Below, in pieces: positions 34,248 through 43,501 of a DNA stretch of 64,000 bases; position 1 is the first letter of the stretch; every line of letters starts with the position of its first letter. Made by a program: the position numbers and the translations under genes. Source of the stretch: a bacterium (lineage in GTDB: Bacteria > Orphanbacterota > Orphanbacteria > Orphanbacterales > Orphanbacteraceae); NCBI GenBank assembly GCA_025782575.1, contig JALGYY010000013.1, positions 1 to 64,000 of the forward strand, written 5' to 3'. The notes beneath the pieces were generated by a model that saw only the letters and a list, made by a program, of their open reading frames with translations, ran no database searches and was not told the DNA's origin.

Positions 34248-36803
34248 ATGCGATGTTCGAGACTAGCGTCCGTACTATCCCTCGCAATCCTCTCGCTCCT
34301 GATTTTTGGAACCGCCATCGCGGACAAAAATGCGGAGATCCTTGAATTCAAGGATCTTGTGCATCAGGAATATCTTGCGAAACCGTGGCAGTTATCTGCC
34401 ATGACGGGCTTCAACGCTGCATTCGCCGATGTCACTGAAACCGAGCCCAACAACGCCTGTCCGGGCAACGCTCTCAACTTGAACAATACGTTTCATGGAG
34501 AGTTGAACCCAGGCGGGGACGTGGATTGGGTTAGCTTCTTCTGTGATGCCGGCGGAATCATCACGATAGGAACCGACGCCGATGGAGGGCTTCCGACGGT
34601 AGACACATTCATCGAGTTGTACGAGGATGATTGCATAACCCTCCTCGCCAGCAACGATGATGGAGGGCCGGGCCTGTATTCTCTCATTTCCGGTCTCTCC
34701 GCACCATACACAGGCACTTATCACTTGAAGGTTCGCGGCTTCAGCAGCTTCAGTACCGGAAACTACATTGTCCAGGGATCGTGCACGGTACCTCAACCGG
34801 GTGACGAGACTGAGCCGAACAATACCTGTCCGGGCGAACCCTATACGCTCGGCGATCAATTCAACGCCGCGATCACTCCGGGGGGTGACGAGGATTGGAT
34901 TCACTTCGATTGTAATGCCGGACAACTGATTACAATGGGCACGTTCGAAGACGCTCCCCTTCCGACGGTCGACACCAAGATCGAACTGTTCGAGGATGAC
35001 TGCACTACCCTTCTCGCCAGCAACGATGACGGCGGCCCCGGACTTTACTCATTGATAGCGGGGGTCGTGGCGCCCTATACCGGTACATACCATCTCCGGA
35101 TATTCGGTTTCGGCTCCACATCAGAGGGAAATTATATTCTCGTCGGGAACTGCGAAGATCCGCCGGATAGCGATGAGCTTCCGAACGACTCCTGTCCCGG
35201 GCAGCAGTATGTACTCGGCACTGACTTCCACGGCGCCGTAGATCCTGCCGGTGACCTGGACTGGATCTTCTTCGAATGCGCACAGGGAGACTTAATCGAT
35301 ATCGGGACGAACCCGGATGGAGCCCTGCAGACGGTCGACACTGTGATCGAGCTTTATGAGTCCGATTGCACGACACTGATCGATATCGACGACGATGGCG
35401 GACCGGGACTCTATTCTTCCATTACCGTTGCCGCTCCCTACACGGGGACTTATCACCTCAAGATCCGCGGATTCTCCAGCTTCAGCAGCACAGGAAACTA
35501 CCTTCTTCTCGGTACCTGCAATGCGCCTCCCGAGAACGATGTGTGCGAGACGGCAACTCCGATTACCCGCTGCGTTGATTTCACCGACGCCGGGAACACC
35601 GGGTTAGCCAACAACGATTACACGCCGTCGGATGACGTGGCTGGTACGGGATGTACCGGATTCTACGCGCAGGGTGGCGATCTGGTATATCGCCTGGACA
35701 TGAATTCGGGTGACCAGGTCCACATTGAGTACTTCAACGCTTCAGACGCGTCGGTCTACATCGTTACCGATTGTGCTGACGCGCAGAACACATGCGTTGC
35801 CGGGGCGGACAACACGTTTTCGAACTCCACAGAAGTCCTCGACTTCGTCGCGCCTGCGGACGGAGTGTACTTCCTGATCCTTGACACATTCAGCGCATTC
35901 ACACCAGGCGGTGCATTCACAGTGAGTGTCGACTGGGTCGTTTGCGAAACACCCAACTGCCCACGTTCGGTCGGATTCTGGGGACGCCAGGCCCTTCAGC
36001 GCGGAAACGGCAGCACGAAGTTCAATATGGCCGAAATGGAGCAGATCGCTTCGTGTGTTGACGATGTGTCCGACTTCTTTGATTGGGCGGACAGTGACTT
36101 CAACCAGTTCTTAGTCACCATACTCCCCGCAAAACACATGGACATCCGCAAGCAGGCAAAAAGACAGTACGCGGGCGTTCTCGCGAACTTCTGCACCGGC
36201 GCAATCGGCCTGATAGCATCGAACGGTGATGAAATCGGCCTCTCTCTCACGGCGCCTCTATCGTGCGCAGGACTTGGCGCATCGACCGTCGGTGAGCTGA
36301 TCGTTGAGGCGGGTGCCCTGCTTGCTGCTCTGGAGTCGCAGAATCTGAATGATCCGGCGGTAATTGCGCAGTATGAGGACGTCAAAGATTGCCTCGATGC
36401 CGTTAACAATGGAAACGGGATCGGACCGGTCTGCGTAGAGGTGGAAACCAATGCGGTCATGTTCTACGACGACGATGACTTGCTCCGACTCGCGACAGAT
36501 GTCGAGACCGGAATCGTCCCGACGCGAGCCAAGATCTATCCGGCAAGGCCCAGTCCGTTCGAGATCAGCACACGATTCGCCTACGCAGTCCCGGCCGGGG
36601 GTGCTTATGTCGAACTCGAAGTGTTCAATCTCGCGGGCCAGCGGGTCCGGACTCTCGAGTCTTCGACGATGCCTGCGGGTATTCACCAGGTTGACTGGGA
36701 CGGACGAAATTCGTCCGGCGTTCCAGTTCCTGCCAGCGTTTACTTTTTCCGCGTAAACATTGGCGGTCAGGCGCACGTGACTCGTGTAGTCCGCTTGCGC
36801 TAA
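34248..36803 (+). CDS. Secreted PPC-repeat protein with sorting domain
   Basis: 851 residues from the ATG at 34248 (GGAGACAG upstream, then signal peptide LASVLSLAILSLLIFGTAIA). Three close repeats of about 120 residues (about 65-420) contain TEPNN or LPNDSCPG, GGDxDWxxFxCxxG, TVDTxIELYExDC, NDDGGPGLYS and YTGTYHLKxRGF: pre-peptidase C-terminal (PPC) beta-sandwiches. A fourth, diverged unit follows (about 430-555). Then a Cys-containing NCPRSVGFWGRQAL module (about 565-740) of the GFWG type found in exported proteins, and the sorting domain (RPSPFEISTRFAY, FNLAGQRVRTL, SVYFFRV, end VVRLR). No protease domain is present, so the PPC units are binding modules only. Confidence 0.85.
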   Translation: MRCSRLASVLSLAILSLLIFGTAIADKNAEILEFKDLVHQEYLAKPWQLSAMTGFNAAFADVTETEPNNACPGNALNLNNTFHGELNPGGDVDWVSFFCDAGGIITIGTDADGGLPTVDTFIELYEDDCITLLASNDDGGPGLYSLISGLSAPYTGTYHLKVRGFSSFSTGNYIVQGSCTVPQPGDETEPNNTCPGEPYTLGDQFNAAITPGGDEDWIHFDCNAGQLITMGTFEDAPLPTVDTKIELFEDDCTTLLASNDDGGPGLYSLIAGVVAPYTGTYHLRIFGFGSTSEGNYILVGNCEDPPDSDELPNDSCPGQQYVLGTDFHGAVDPAGDLDWIFFECAQGDLIDIGTNPDGALQTVDTVIELYESDCTTLIDIDDDGGPGLYSSITVAAPYTGTYHLKIRGFSSFSSTGNYLLLGTCNAPPENDVCETATPITRCVDFTDAGNTGLANNDYTPSDDVAGTGCTGFYAQGGDLVYRLDMNSGDQVHIEYFNASDASVYIVTDCADAQNTCVAGADNTFSNSTEVLDFVAPADGVYFLILDTFSAFTPGGAFTVSVDWVVCETPNCPRSVGFWGRQALQRGNGSTKFNMAEMEQIASCVDDVSDFFDWADSDFNQFLVTILPAKHMDIRKQAKRQYAGVLANFCTGAIGLIASNGDEIGLSLTAPLSCAGLGASTVGELIVEAGALLAALESQNLNDPAVIAQYEDVKDCLDAVNNGNGIGPVCVEVETNAVMFYDDDDLLRLATDVETGIVPTRAKIYPARPSPFEISTRFAYAVPAGGAYVELEVFNLAGQRVRTLESSTMPAGIHQVDWDGRNSSGVPVPASVYFFRVNIGGQAHVTRVVRLR

Positions 36804-36823
36804 AAACAGATAGCCATCAAAAA

Positions 36824-36851
36824 CGGCCCGGGGCGATCATGCCCCGGGCCG
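36824..36851. terminator. Strong GC hairpin after the PPC-repeat gene
   Basis: CGGCCCGGGGC, loop GATCAT, GCCCCGGGCCG. The 11-bp perfect stem is 20 bp past the stop. The T run (TTTTTG) lies on the minus-strand side. Confidence 0.6.
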
Positions 36852-36981
36852 CCGGAGCGGCGCGATCCCTCAAGCTACACGAATTACAAACCCACAATTC
36901 CCTCTCCAAGACCGACTCGACAGATTTCACACCACGCGGGCAAACAGCCAGGTTCGAGTATTACTGAGGAACAGGTAATCC

Positions 36982-37011
36982 TTGATTCGCAATATTTTAG
37001 GGGCGTATACT
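36982..37011 (+). promoter_or_regulatory. Predicted sigma-70-type promoter
   Basis: TTGATT (36982-36987), 18-bp spacer, TATACT (37006-37011), placing a start about 15-20 nt before the lipoprotein ATG at 37034. Confidence 0.6.
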
Positions 37012-37033
37012 GTATGGAAGCAAGGATGATCGT

Positions 37034-38653
37034 ATGAGAATTACTGATCCCATGCATGCGCGGGCAGGATGGATTCGCCTTGTCGCCCACCTTGTTCTGG
37101 CGATTACCCTGCTGACCGGCCTCCCGGGATGCGGAGGGCAATCCGGCTTACACATCCCCAATCGGAGATCATTCCCGGTCAGAGATGACCCGGCCGCTCG
37201 AGACTCCCTCCTGACTTCCCTGAGATACGTATCGAGCCACGCGTCCCCCTTTTTGAAAGCCCACCTCAAGAACGGTAATGTTTACGTACTTACCGATTGG
37301 GCCGCCGATCCTCAGTCGATTTCCGGGGAGGGGGTGTTGTTATCGATCAATCGAGAAATCCTCTCTGAAGGACAGTTCGTTGTTACTCTCGACTCTGTTT
37401 CCATAATTGAAACAAACGTCGTCAAGAAGCTTCCTGATTCCGTCGCCGCCCTTACGGTTCTTACCGGCATATCAGTTGCGGTCTCCCTCGCTTGTCTCTC
37501 GAATCCCAAGGCCTGCTTCGGGTCATGCCCGACGTTCTTCATTTCGGACGGCGACAGCCTTGTACTGCAGGCGGAGGGATTCTCGTCGAGCATTGCTCCC
37601 TATCTGGAGGCTACCGATATCGATGCGCTTTACCGCGCGGACATTGATGATGAGACCGTCGAAATCGAAATGAGAAACGAGGCTTTTGAGACTCATGTTA
37701 TCCGGCAGGTTCGGCTCCTGCTTCTGAAGAAACCGGTTAAGGGGAGAGTTGTCGCCGCCGGCAACGGCGAGTTCTGGGAAGCGCAGTCCTTCTATCCCCC
37801 GCAGGTTTTTCGAACCCCGGAGGGGGATTGCACGGATCTCGTTCTAACGTTTGACGGCAGGGAGAGATTCAGTCTCGCGGACTCTGTCGATCTTTCCCGA
37901 CGAGAAACCGTCGATCTTGAATTCCACGTTCCTCCAATCGAAAGGCCCGGGCTGATCATTGCGGCAAGACGCAGCCTGCTGACTACCTATCTCCTGTATC
38001 AGACGCTGGCATACATGGGCGGAGATGTTGGACAGTGGTTTTCCCTGGCTGACCGGAATCGCGATCTCGTTAAGGGGAAGGGGCTATGGCAAGCGATGGA
38101 CGGCATGGAAGTCATGGTTCTCGACAGTGCCGGTAACTGGGATCTAGTTGGTGAATTGACAGAACATGGCCCGATCGCCACAGACGTCCACATGTTCCGG
38201 TTACCGACATTACCGGAAGGAACAGCCCGGATGAGGCTACGTATGGTAAAGGGCGACTGGAGGATTGATTACCTGGCCCTGGTAAGCCTGGGAGATCAGG
38301 TCGAGCCGATGGCGCTGCAGCCGTCAGATGTGTTTTATGCCGGGCTCCCCTCGGGCAAGGCACTTGCTTCACTCACGGATTCCGGGGCGGTACTCGTCAC
38401 GTACCCGGGAGACACGTACACCCTTCGCTATGACCTGCCGCGCGACCATCAATCCTACGAGTTGTTTCTGGAAAGCCGAGGGTATTACCTGGAGTGGATT
38501 CGCCAGGAGTGGTTGGCGGATGAAGACCCTGCGCTTGTCGCCCAGGTCTTTTTTTCACCTGGAATTCTCTTGAAGAAGTTGGCTGGGGAGTTTAAGCGCG
38601 TCGAGGCAACGATGGAGGAATCCTTCTGGGGTAGCCGTTATGCGAATCCATAG
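37034..38653 (+). CDS. Lipoprotein of unknown function
   Basis: 539 residues. The signal sequence ends in lipobox LPGC (Cys about residue 33), so the mature protein is lipid-anchored; the following residues GGQS carry no inner-membrane Asp at +2. The N-terminal half contains HLKNGNVYVLTDWAAD and VLLSINREILSEGQFVVTLD, plus a hydrophobic stretch TVLTGISVAVSLACLSNPKA (about 145-165), a pattern of outer-membrane-linked lipoproteins that carry an inner glycine/cysteine hydrophobic patch. The second half has WFSLADRNRDLVKGKGLWQA and LRYDLPRDHQSYELFLES, beta-rich. I do not recognise a family. It overlaps the next lipoprotein gene by 14 bp, implying co-expression and perhaps a complex. Confidence 0.8.
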   Translation: MRITDPMHARAGWIRLVAHLVLAITLLTGLPGCGGQSGLHIPNRRSFPVRDDPAARDSLLTSLRYVSSHASPFLKAHLKNGNVYVLTDWAADPQSISGEGVLLSINREILSEGQFVVTLDSVSIIETNVVKKLPDSVAALTVLTGISVAVSLACLSNPKACFGSCPTFFISDGDSLVLQAEGFSSSIAPYLEATDIDALYRADIDDETVEIEMRNEAFETHVIRQVRLLLLKKPVKGRVVAAGNGEFWEAQSFYPPQVFRTPEGDCTDLVLTFDGRERFSLADSVDLSRRETVDLEFHVPPIERPGLIIAARRSLLTTYLLYQTLAYMGGDVGQWFSLADRNRDLVKGKGLWQAMDGMEVMVLDSAGNWDLVGELTEHGPIATDVHMFRLPTLPEGTARMRLRMVKGDWRIDYLALVSLGDQVEPMALQPSDVFYAGLPSGKALASLTDSGAVLVTYPGDTYTLRYDLPRDHQSYELFLESRGYYLEWIRQEWLADEDPALVAQVFFSPGILLKKLAGEFKRVEATMEESFWGSRYANP

Positions 38654-39221
38654 ACCACACTGGCGTTTTCTTCGCCTGTTCGTTGCCCTCACCCAACTGA
38701 TGGGGGTTGTCGGATGCGCCGGCTCATCCGCTCCCCTCGGCTGGTTGCCGGCATCCACCGAAACGCAGGAGGATACGTATGGGGCATGGATCGAAGTACG
38801 TCACTACCGGCGGATCGCGGATCTCCCCTCGGAAGAAGTCACAACGACAGCAGAACTCATCGCGATCAGCGCTACCACTGTATTTGTCCTGGGGAACGAT
38901 AGTACCCACGCCATACGGAGTCAAAACATCACTCGAGCCCGCTTGACCAGATATGAGTCCGCTTCGCACAAACTGGCAGAGTGGACTTTTCTGGGAACGC
39001 TGTCTACGATCTCACACGGCTTTTTCCTGATCCTGACCGCGCCGATCTGGATCCTGGGTGGCTCCATTGCAACATCGAAACAATCCTCTCGCCCGAATCT
39101 TGACTACCCAGAGCATTCGCTGGACGAATTCAGGCTCTATGCGCGATTTCCGCAGGGAATCCCGTCCGGACTCAGCTTACTCGAGCTGAAACGTCGGGAT
39201 GAACAGGCTCGCCCGAAGTAG
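38640..39221 (+). CDS. Small lipoprotein, partner of upstream lipoprotein
   Basis: 193 residues with lipobox VVGC (Cys about 26; FVALTQLMGVVGC). After a linker it reads YGAWIEVRHYRRIADLPSEE and ELIAISATTVFVLGNDSTHA, a short beta domain, and then a hydrophobic hairpin-like stretch LGTLSTISHGFFLILTAPIW and ILGGSIATSK (about 118-145). Such a mid-protein hydrophobic region matches the one in the preceding gene, so both may insert into membrane. The start overlaps the upstream stop region by 14 bp (translational coupling likely). Family unknown. Confidence 0.78.
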   Translation: MRIHRPHWRFLRLFVALTQLMGVVGCAGSSAPLGWLPASTETQEDTYGAWIEVRHYRRIADLPSEEVTTTAELIAISATTVFVLGNDSTHAIRSQNITRARLTRYESASHKLAEWTFLGTLSTISHGFFLILTAPIWILGGSIATSKQSSRPNLDYPEHSLDEFRLYARFPQGIPSGLSLLELKRRDEQARPK

Positions 39222-39513
39222 TCCGGCTTTACGCCGATGAGTATTCTGAATAGACAGCAGCACGGGACGGTATGGCAACTGAGTCGATACGCCCCGGCCG
39301 GTGCATCGGGCGATTCCTTCCGTCCCAGATTCCAGTGGGGCGGGTCCTGACCTCAGTCCCCTACCCACCGTAGTGACCGCGATCTCACAGTCAGTCACGC
39401 TTGGTACAATCTTTGCTCCACCAATATCACAATCGACAATTCTCACTACACTCAACTGGCCGTAGCGATTGAAGCCCTCCTGTTCCAGCGGGCGTCTACT
39501 TTGGAGAGTCTTG

Positions 39514-40254
39514 ATGAATGCCGTGAAAGCGATCTGCTTCTGGATGACTTGCAATCTTATGATTATGGCTGCGCCTGACGCGCACTCAGCTGAAGTGACC
39601 TATACCCTGGAAAACGTCATTCTGGATGATAACAACGCACAAATGTTCGGTACATTTACGTGGACCTATAATATCGGCGACTTCGAGAATGGTGTCGGGC
39701 TGTTTACCTTTCTGGACATCCCCTTTACAGCACATGATCATACTGACCTGAACGCCGTTTTTGATATTGGAAATTCGATTGAAATCACGCTCGAGGGGAG
39801 CGTCCATGACGACGGAGTAGATATTACTCTCTTCCTGGCACAACCTCTTACGCCCACCACATCTTCGCCTGTAGATCTAGTCCGAAGCAAGTATGAAATC
39901 GGCGGCAACGGCTTCCACACCGGGTTGTTCCTGAGCGGGGATATCGTTTCGTCCGCAGCAACAGGCGTCGGGAACGAAACGGGCGTCATCGCACCGGCGA
40001 ACAGGCTGACGATCTCCCCGAACCCGTTCAACCCGCACACGACCGTGACATACTTCGTCGAGCAGCCAAACACCGTAAGACTGTCGATCCACGATGTGCG
40101 CGGCCGGCTCGTGACAACTCTGGTTGATCAATGGCAGCCATCCGGCCGGCATTCTGTTCTTTGGAACGGCGCCGACCTGGGATCCGGTCTCTACTTTGTG
40201 CACTACGTTTCCGGAACCGAGTCGAGAACAGACCGGGCCATGTTGATCCGATAG
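39514..40254 (+). CDS. Secreted protein with C-terminal sorting domain
   Basis: 246 residues from the ATG at 39514, with GGAGAG 5 nt upstream and a signal peptide (AICFWMTCNLMIMAAPDAHS). The mature N-terminal 120 residues (YTLENVILDDNNAQMFGTFT, YNIGDFENGVGLFTFL, SIEITLEGSVHDDGVDITLF) resemble the beta-sandwich domain of PEP-CTERM-type secreted proteins that begin with VTYTLENV. The remainder is the sorting domain (ISPNPFNPHTTVTY, IHDVRGRLVTTL, GLYFVHY, end RAMLIR). It is the smallest protein here with this tail, which makes it a good minimal cargo. Function unknown. Confidence 0.82.
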   Translation: MNAVKAICFWMTCNLMIMAAPDAHSAEVTYTLENVILDDNNAQMFGTFTWTYNIGDFENGVGLFTFLDIPFTAHDHTDLNAVFDIGNSIEITLEGSVHDDGVDITLFLAQPLTPTTSSPVDLVRSKYEIGGNGFHTGLFLSGDIVSSAATGVGNETGVIAPANRLTISPNPFNPHTTVTYFVEQPNTVRLSIHDVRGRLVTTLVDQWQPSGRHSVLWNGADLGSGLYFVHYVSGTESRTDRAMLIR

Positions 40255-40322
40255 TCGAATCCGGACCGGTCCCGGTTCAGTTTCGCGCTCTCCCCGAATA
40301 GCCAGCCAAGTCCACGTCGCTG

Positions 40323-40331
40323 TGGTATCAT
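40323..40331 (+). promoter_or_regulatory. Extended -10 motif TGGTATCAT
   Basis: Same core as the D blocks, followed by GAAACCAAGGGC, 81 bp before the amidinotransferase start. The flanking IS-like sequence is absent, so this may be the plain host promoter form of the motif. Confidence 0.5.
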
Positions 40332-40411
40332 GAAACCAAGGGCAAGATACAGTGGAGTTCGCCCTTTCGTTCACCCCGGAACCAGGTCGCCAACGGTAGG
40401 AAACCCTAGCC

Positions 40412-41455
40412 GTGTCACTTGTGAACGTCCATAACGAATGGGATCCACTCGAAGAAATCATCGTCGGCGTCCCGGACAACGCCCGCGTTCCGCTCGGAGA
40501 GAAGGGCCTCTTTACCCTTGAGTATCACGAGCACCACGACAGCGTAGAGTCGATCCCGTCCGGACCCTACGATCAGCGGATGATCGAAGAGACTCAGGAA
40601 GATCTAGCCGCGCTGGTCGATGCCTTGACGGCGCACGGCGTCATTGTTCGCCGCCCCCTGATCGTGGATCACTCGAAAGTGTTTTCCTCGCCCGACTGGC
40701 GATCCGACGGGGAATATAATTATTGTCCGCGCGACAGCCTGCTCGCAATCGGACAGACGATTATTGAAACGCCGATGCCTCTTCGGTCCAGGTTCTTCGA
40801 GTTCCTCGGGTACAAAGACCTTCTGCTCGAGTACTTCAATAGCGGGGCAAAGTGGATCTCCGCCCCGAAGCCGCGGTTATTGGATGACGCGTACGCCGAC
40901 CACCCGACGCCGACGGCGATGCTCAACAATCACGAACCGTTGTTCGACGCGGCAAACGTTCTGCGCGCCGGCCGGGATATTCTCTACCTGGTCTCCTGCA
41001 GCGGTAACATGCTGGGATACGAGTGGCTCAAGCGGACGCTGGGGGACGAATACCGAGTACATCCTCTCGTCGACATGTACGAGGGGACTCATATCGATAC
41101 GACGATTACCTTGATCCGGCCGGGTCTCGTCCTTCTGAACCCGTCCCGGATCAACGCCGAGAATATGCCGAATCTTTTCAAGAACTGGGACGTCCTCTGG
41201 TGTCCGGAGATGATCGATACCGGCTATGATTGGCCCTACGCGCGTGCGTCGATCTGGTCAGGGATGAATTTCTTCATGATCAACCCGAATCTCGCGGTGG
41301 TGAACGAGGCGCAGCTGCCGCTCATCAAGCTGCTCGGCAAGCATGGGGTTGATACCATTCCGCTGAAACTCCGACACTGCCGGACCCTCAGTGGCGGATT
41401 TCACTGCGTTACACTTGATGTAAGAAGAAAAGGCACGCTGGAAGACTATTCCTGA
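40412..41455 (+). CDS. Glycine amidinotransferase-like enzyme (AGAT family)
   Basis: 347 residues, cytoplasmic. It transfers the amidino group of arginine to an amine acceptor. The family triad is visible: Asp179 in EPLFDAANVLRAGRDI, His227 in EGTHIDTTITLI and Cys332 in LSGGFHCVTLDVRRKGTLED, the last nearly identical to the C-terminal block of vertebrate AGAT. The start is GTG at 40412 (GTAGGA upstream); the N-terminus NEWDPLEEIIVGV is canonical. Bacterial members serve creatine-like, saxitoxin/cylindrospermopsin, streptomycin or guanidino-metabolite pathways. It converges with a Cys-less asparagine-synthetase-like gene (10-bp tail overlap), which hints at a shared small-molecule pathway. The acceptor is unknown. 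Confidence 0.92.
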   Translation: MSLVNVHNEWDPLEEIIVGVPDNARVPLGEKGLFTLEYHEHHDSVESIPSGPYDQRMIEETQEDLAALVDALTAHGVIVRRPLIVDHSKVFSSPDWRSDGEYNYCPRDSLLAIGQTIIETPMPLRSRFFEFLGYKDLLLEYFNSGAKWISAPKPRLLDDAYADHPTPTAMLNNHEPLFDAANVLRAGRDILYLVSCSGNMLGYEWLKRTLGDEYRVHPLVDMYEGTHIDTTITLIRPGLVLLNPSRINAENMPNLFKNWDVLWCPEMIDTGYDWPYARASIWSGMNFFMINPNLAVVNEAQLPLIKLLGKHGVDTIPLKLRHCRTLSGGFHCVTLDVRRKGTLEDYS

Positions 41456-43350
41456 AGTCCCGAGACTCTCTCCCCAGCCCCCCCGGCAATCTCCACCCAC
41501 TCCCCATCAAAAAACTGACGACACCAGAGCTCGAATCCGTAAAGAGACCAGACGAGCAATCCCTGCTTCTTCCGTCCGCTGAAGTGGTCGTCCAGCACGG
41601 AAGCCACCACGTCAGGCTGAAATATTCCTCGATCGCCGACACGATCATCAAGAAGCACCGACTCCACGCGAGAGCGGAAGAGCCCCGCAAGCCAGGGTTC
41701 CCAATTGTAGCCCAGCAGAGGGGGGTGAATGCTGATTCTGCCTCCGGATACGTTGCCGATCCACTTGCGCGCCCAGTTCAGGCGCCAGACGATGAATTGC
41801 TGGATCATCGAAGGGTCAGCAGGAAGGCCTGTCTTGTGAAGAGGGATACCGGAGAGATGGGGCGCGGCGCGGGCGATCATCTGATGCAGGAAACGACGGT
41901 CAACGAAGATTCTTCCCGGCATCGTCCGGGCATGATCGAAGAGCTCGTAGTCATTGAAAGGCTGGCGCACCTCGAAGAATTCCCTCAGGAATGCCGCACC
42001 CACGTTGCTGAAGCGGCGGAGTCTCTGCGTGATCGCCCACTCGAGTGAGCGATTCATCGGGAAGGCGGGGAAGCCTTTGCCAAGGAGTGCCCGATGTGTC
42101 TCAGCCGGTGTACCTGCCGCTTCGGAGTAAGGTGATCGCATGAGGCGGCGAAATTCTTCGGGGGGGAACTCCGTCCTCGCGGCGAGGTGAGCCTTCAAGT
42201 ACGCCTTTTCGTCAACGGGTTCGAGGAAATCGAATCCGGCGATGCCGAGATACCGGTAGAAGGACTGCGAAGCCGTCGGTACGCCCTCGAGAACCGCACC
42301 GACATGAGCGCGCAGGAGCGGATCAAGGACGGCGATCTGGCAATGCTGGGGCGGAACCATCCCGTCGCAAAACCAGTTGTAATAGTCGATGTTACCGAGA
42401 TAATCCGGCGCGCGGACGGTCGTCTCGTGATGAACCGCGCCGGCTGCTTTCGCGACGCGTCGTGCGAACCGTCGGTCACGGGAGGCCGGATGTCCGAACG
42501 TGAAAGTATGGACGGGAGGGCCGTCCCTCGGGAGCGCTGCCATGATGAGCCGGGTGTCATTTCCGGAACTGAGTGTGATACCGGTAACCGGAGGCTTCTG
42601 TATTCGTTTTGCGACCGCTCGTTTCAGGATCTCCATATAGTGATCGCACCACTCGTCCGGCTTTCCGAGGCCGTAGATCTCCGGCCATTCGATCTGCCAG
42701 TATCGGCGGATCTCAATCCCTTTCTGTGTGAAGCGAACGATACCGCCTGGCGGGACGAGTGACACCCCTTCCAGCAATGTCCGCTCCCCGACAAGCTGAT
42801 CCAGAATAAATCGCTGCGCTATACCGGCGTGGTCGAGATGCCTGGGGATATCGTCGAATGCGAGGACCCCCTTGAGTTCGGGAAAGAAGGCGAGTCCCCA
42901 TGGCGTAGCTGTGTAGATGAGCTGCCTGCTTCCGAACCGGTCGGTAAGAAGAACAGCCTCTTTGCGATCTTCGAAGATGATCGCGGCGGCCCAGCTTCCG
43001 TTGAGATGGCGAAAGGCGTCCGCTCCACCTTGAAGATAGAGGGAGAGGACAATTTCAGCGTCAGTCAGATCTTCCGATCGTGGGGCACCGAGTGTTCGAA
43101 GTTGCGATTCCGCCCCGGCTCGGTCGTAGATCTCGCCGTCCAGTGCAATGCGGGCACCGGTCTCGCTGTCGCAGGCAAGCAACGACGGGCCGAGTCTGTC
43201 GCCGTGACGCACCACCCCGATAAGTCTATCAGTACCTTCCCAGCATTCGCAGCATTGAGGGTCGCCCCGGAGCAGTAGGCGTTCCAGTCGCGTACGGGCA
43301 CCGGCGACAGAATCGGGCGGAGATCCTATGATACCGAAAGCGCCTGCCAC
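41446..43350 (-). CDS. Asparagine-synthetase-like protein lacking the glutaminase cysteine
   Basis: 634 residues. The N-terminal Ntn-type domain (1-200) retains the fold markers (LDGEIYDR, HLNGSWAAAIIFED, TDRFGSRQLIYT), but the start is MAGAFG, so the Cys2 nucleophile of AsnB is Ala and glutamine hydrolysis should be impossible. The ATP-pyrophosphatase domain has LSSGNDTRLIMAAL (261-274) in place of SGGxDS and GHPASRDRRFARRVAKAAG. The C-terminal half has the helical substrate lobe (RSLEWAITQRLRRFSNVGAA, GRIFVDRRFLHQMI). It could activate a carboxylate and use another amine, as beta-lactam synthetases do, or glycosylated or peptide substrates. Partner and product unknown. Confidence 0.85.
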   Translation of the reverse strand: MAGAFGIIGSPPDSVAGARTRLERLLLRGDPQCCECWEGTDRLIGVVRHGDRLGPSLLACDSETGARIALDGEIYDRAGAESQLRTLGAPRSEDLTDAEIVLSLYLQGGADAFRHLNGSWAAAIIFEDRKEAVLLTDRFGSRQLIYTATPWGLAFFPELKGVLAFDDIPRHLDHAGIAQRFILDQLVGERTLLEGVSLVPPGGIVRFTQKGIEIRRYWQIEWPEIYGLGKPDEWCDHYMEILKRAVAKRIQKPPVTGITLSSGNDTRLIMAALPRDGPPVHTFTFGHPASRDRRFARRVAKAAGAVHHETTVRAPDYLGNIDYYNWFCDGMVPPQHCQIAVLDPLLRAHVGAVLEGVPTASQSFYRYLGIAGFDFLEPVDEKAYLKAHLAARTEFPPEEFRRLMRSPYSEAAGTPAETHRALLGKGFPAFPMNRSLEWAITQRLRRFSNVGAAFLREFFEVRQPFNDYELFDHARTMPGRIFVDRRFLHQMIARAAPHLSGIPLHKTGLPADPSMIQQFIVWRLNWARKWIGNVSGGRISIHPPLLGYNWEPWLAGLFRSRVESVLLDDRVGDRGIFQPDVVASVLDDHFSGRKKQGLLVWSLYGFELWCRQFFDGEWVEIAGGAGERVSGLQE

Positions 43351-43501
43351 ATTACCTCCCGTGGTCGTCGATACCGGTGTATAGTGCTGCTGAAATATGC
43401 TACAGATTCAACTCCATAGCAACAACGGTGATTGCGGTTGTCCCTGGCCTATCCACGCTTCGCCTCTGATCTGTGGTTGGGGTCGCCGTGGTCGTTCATC
43501 G

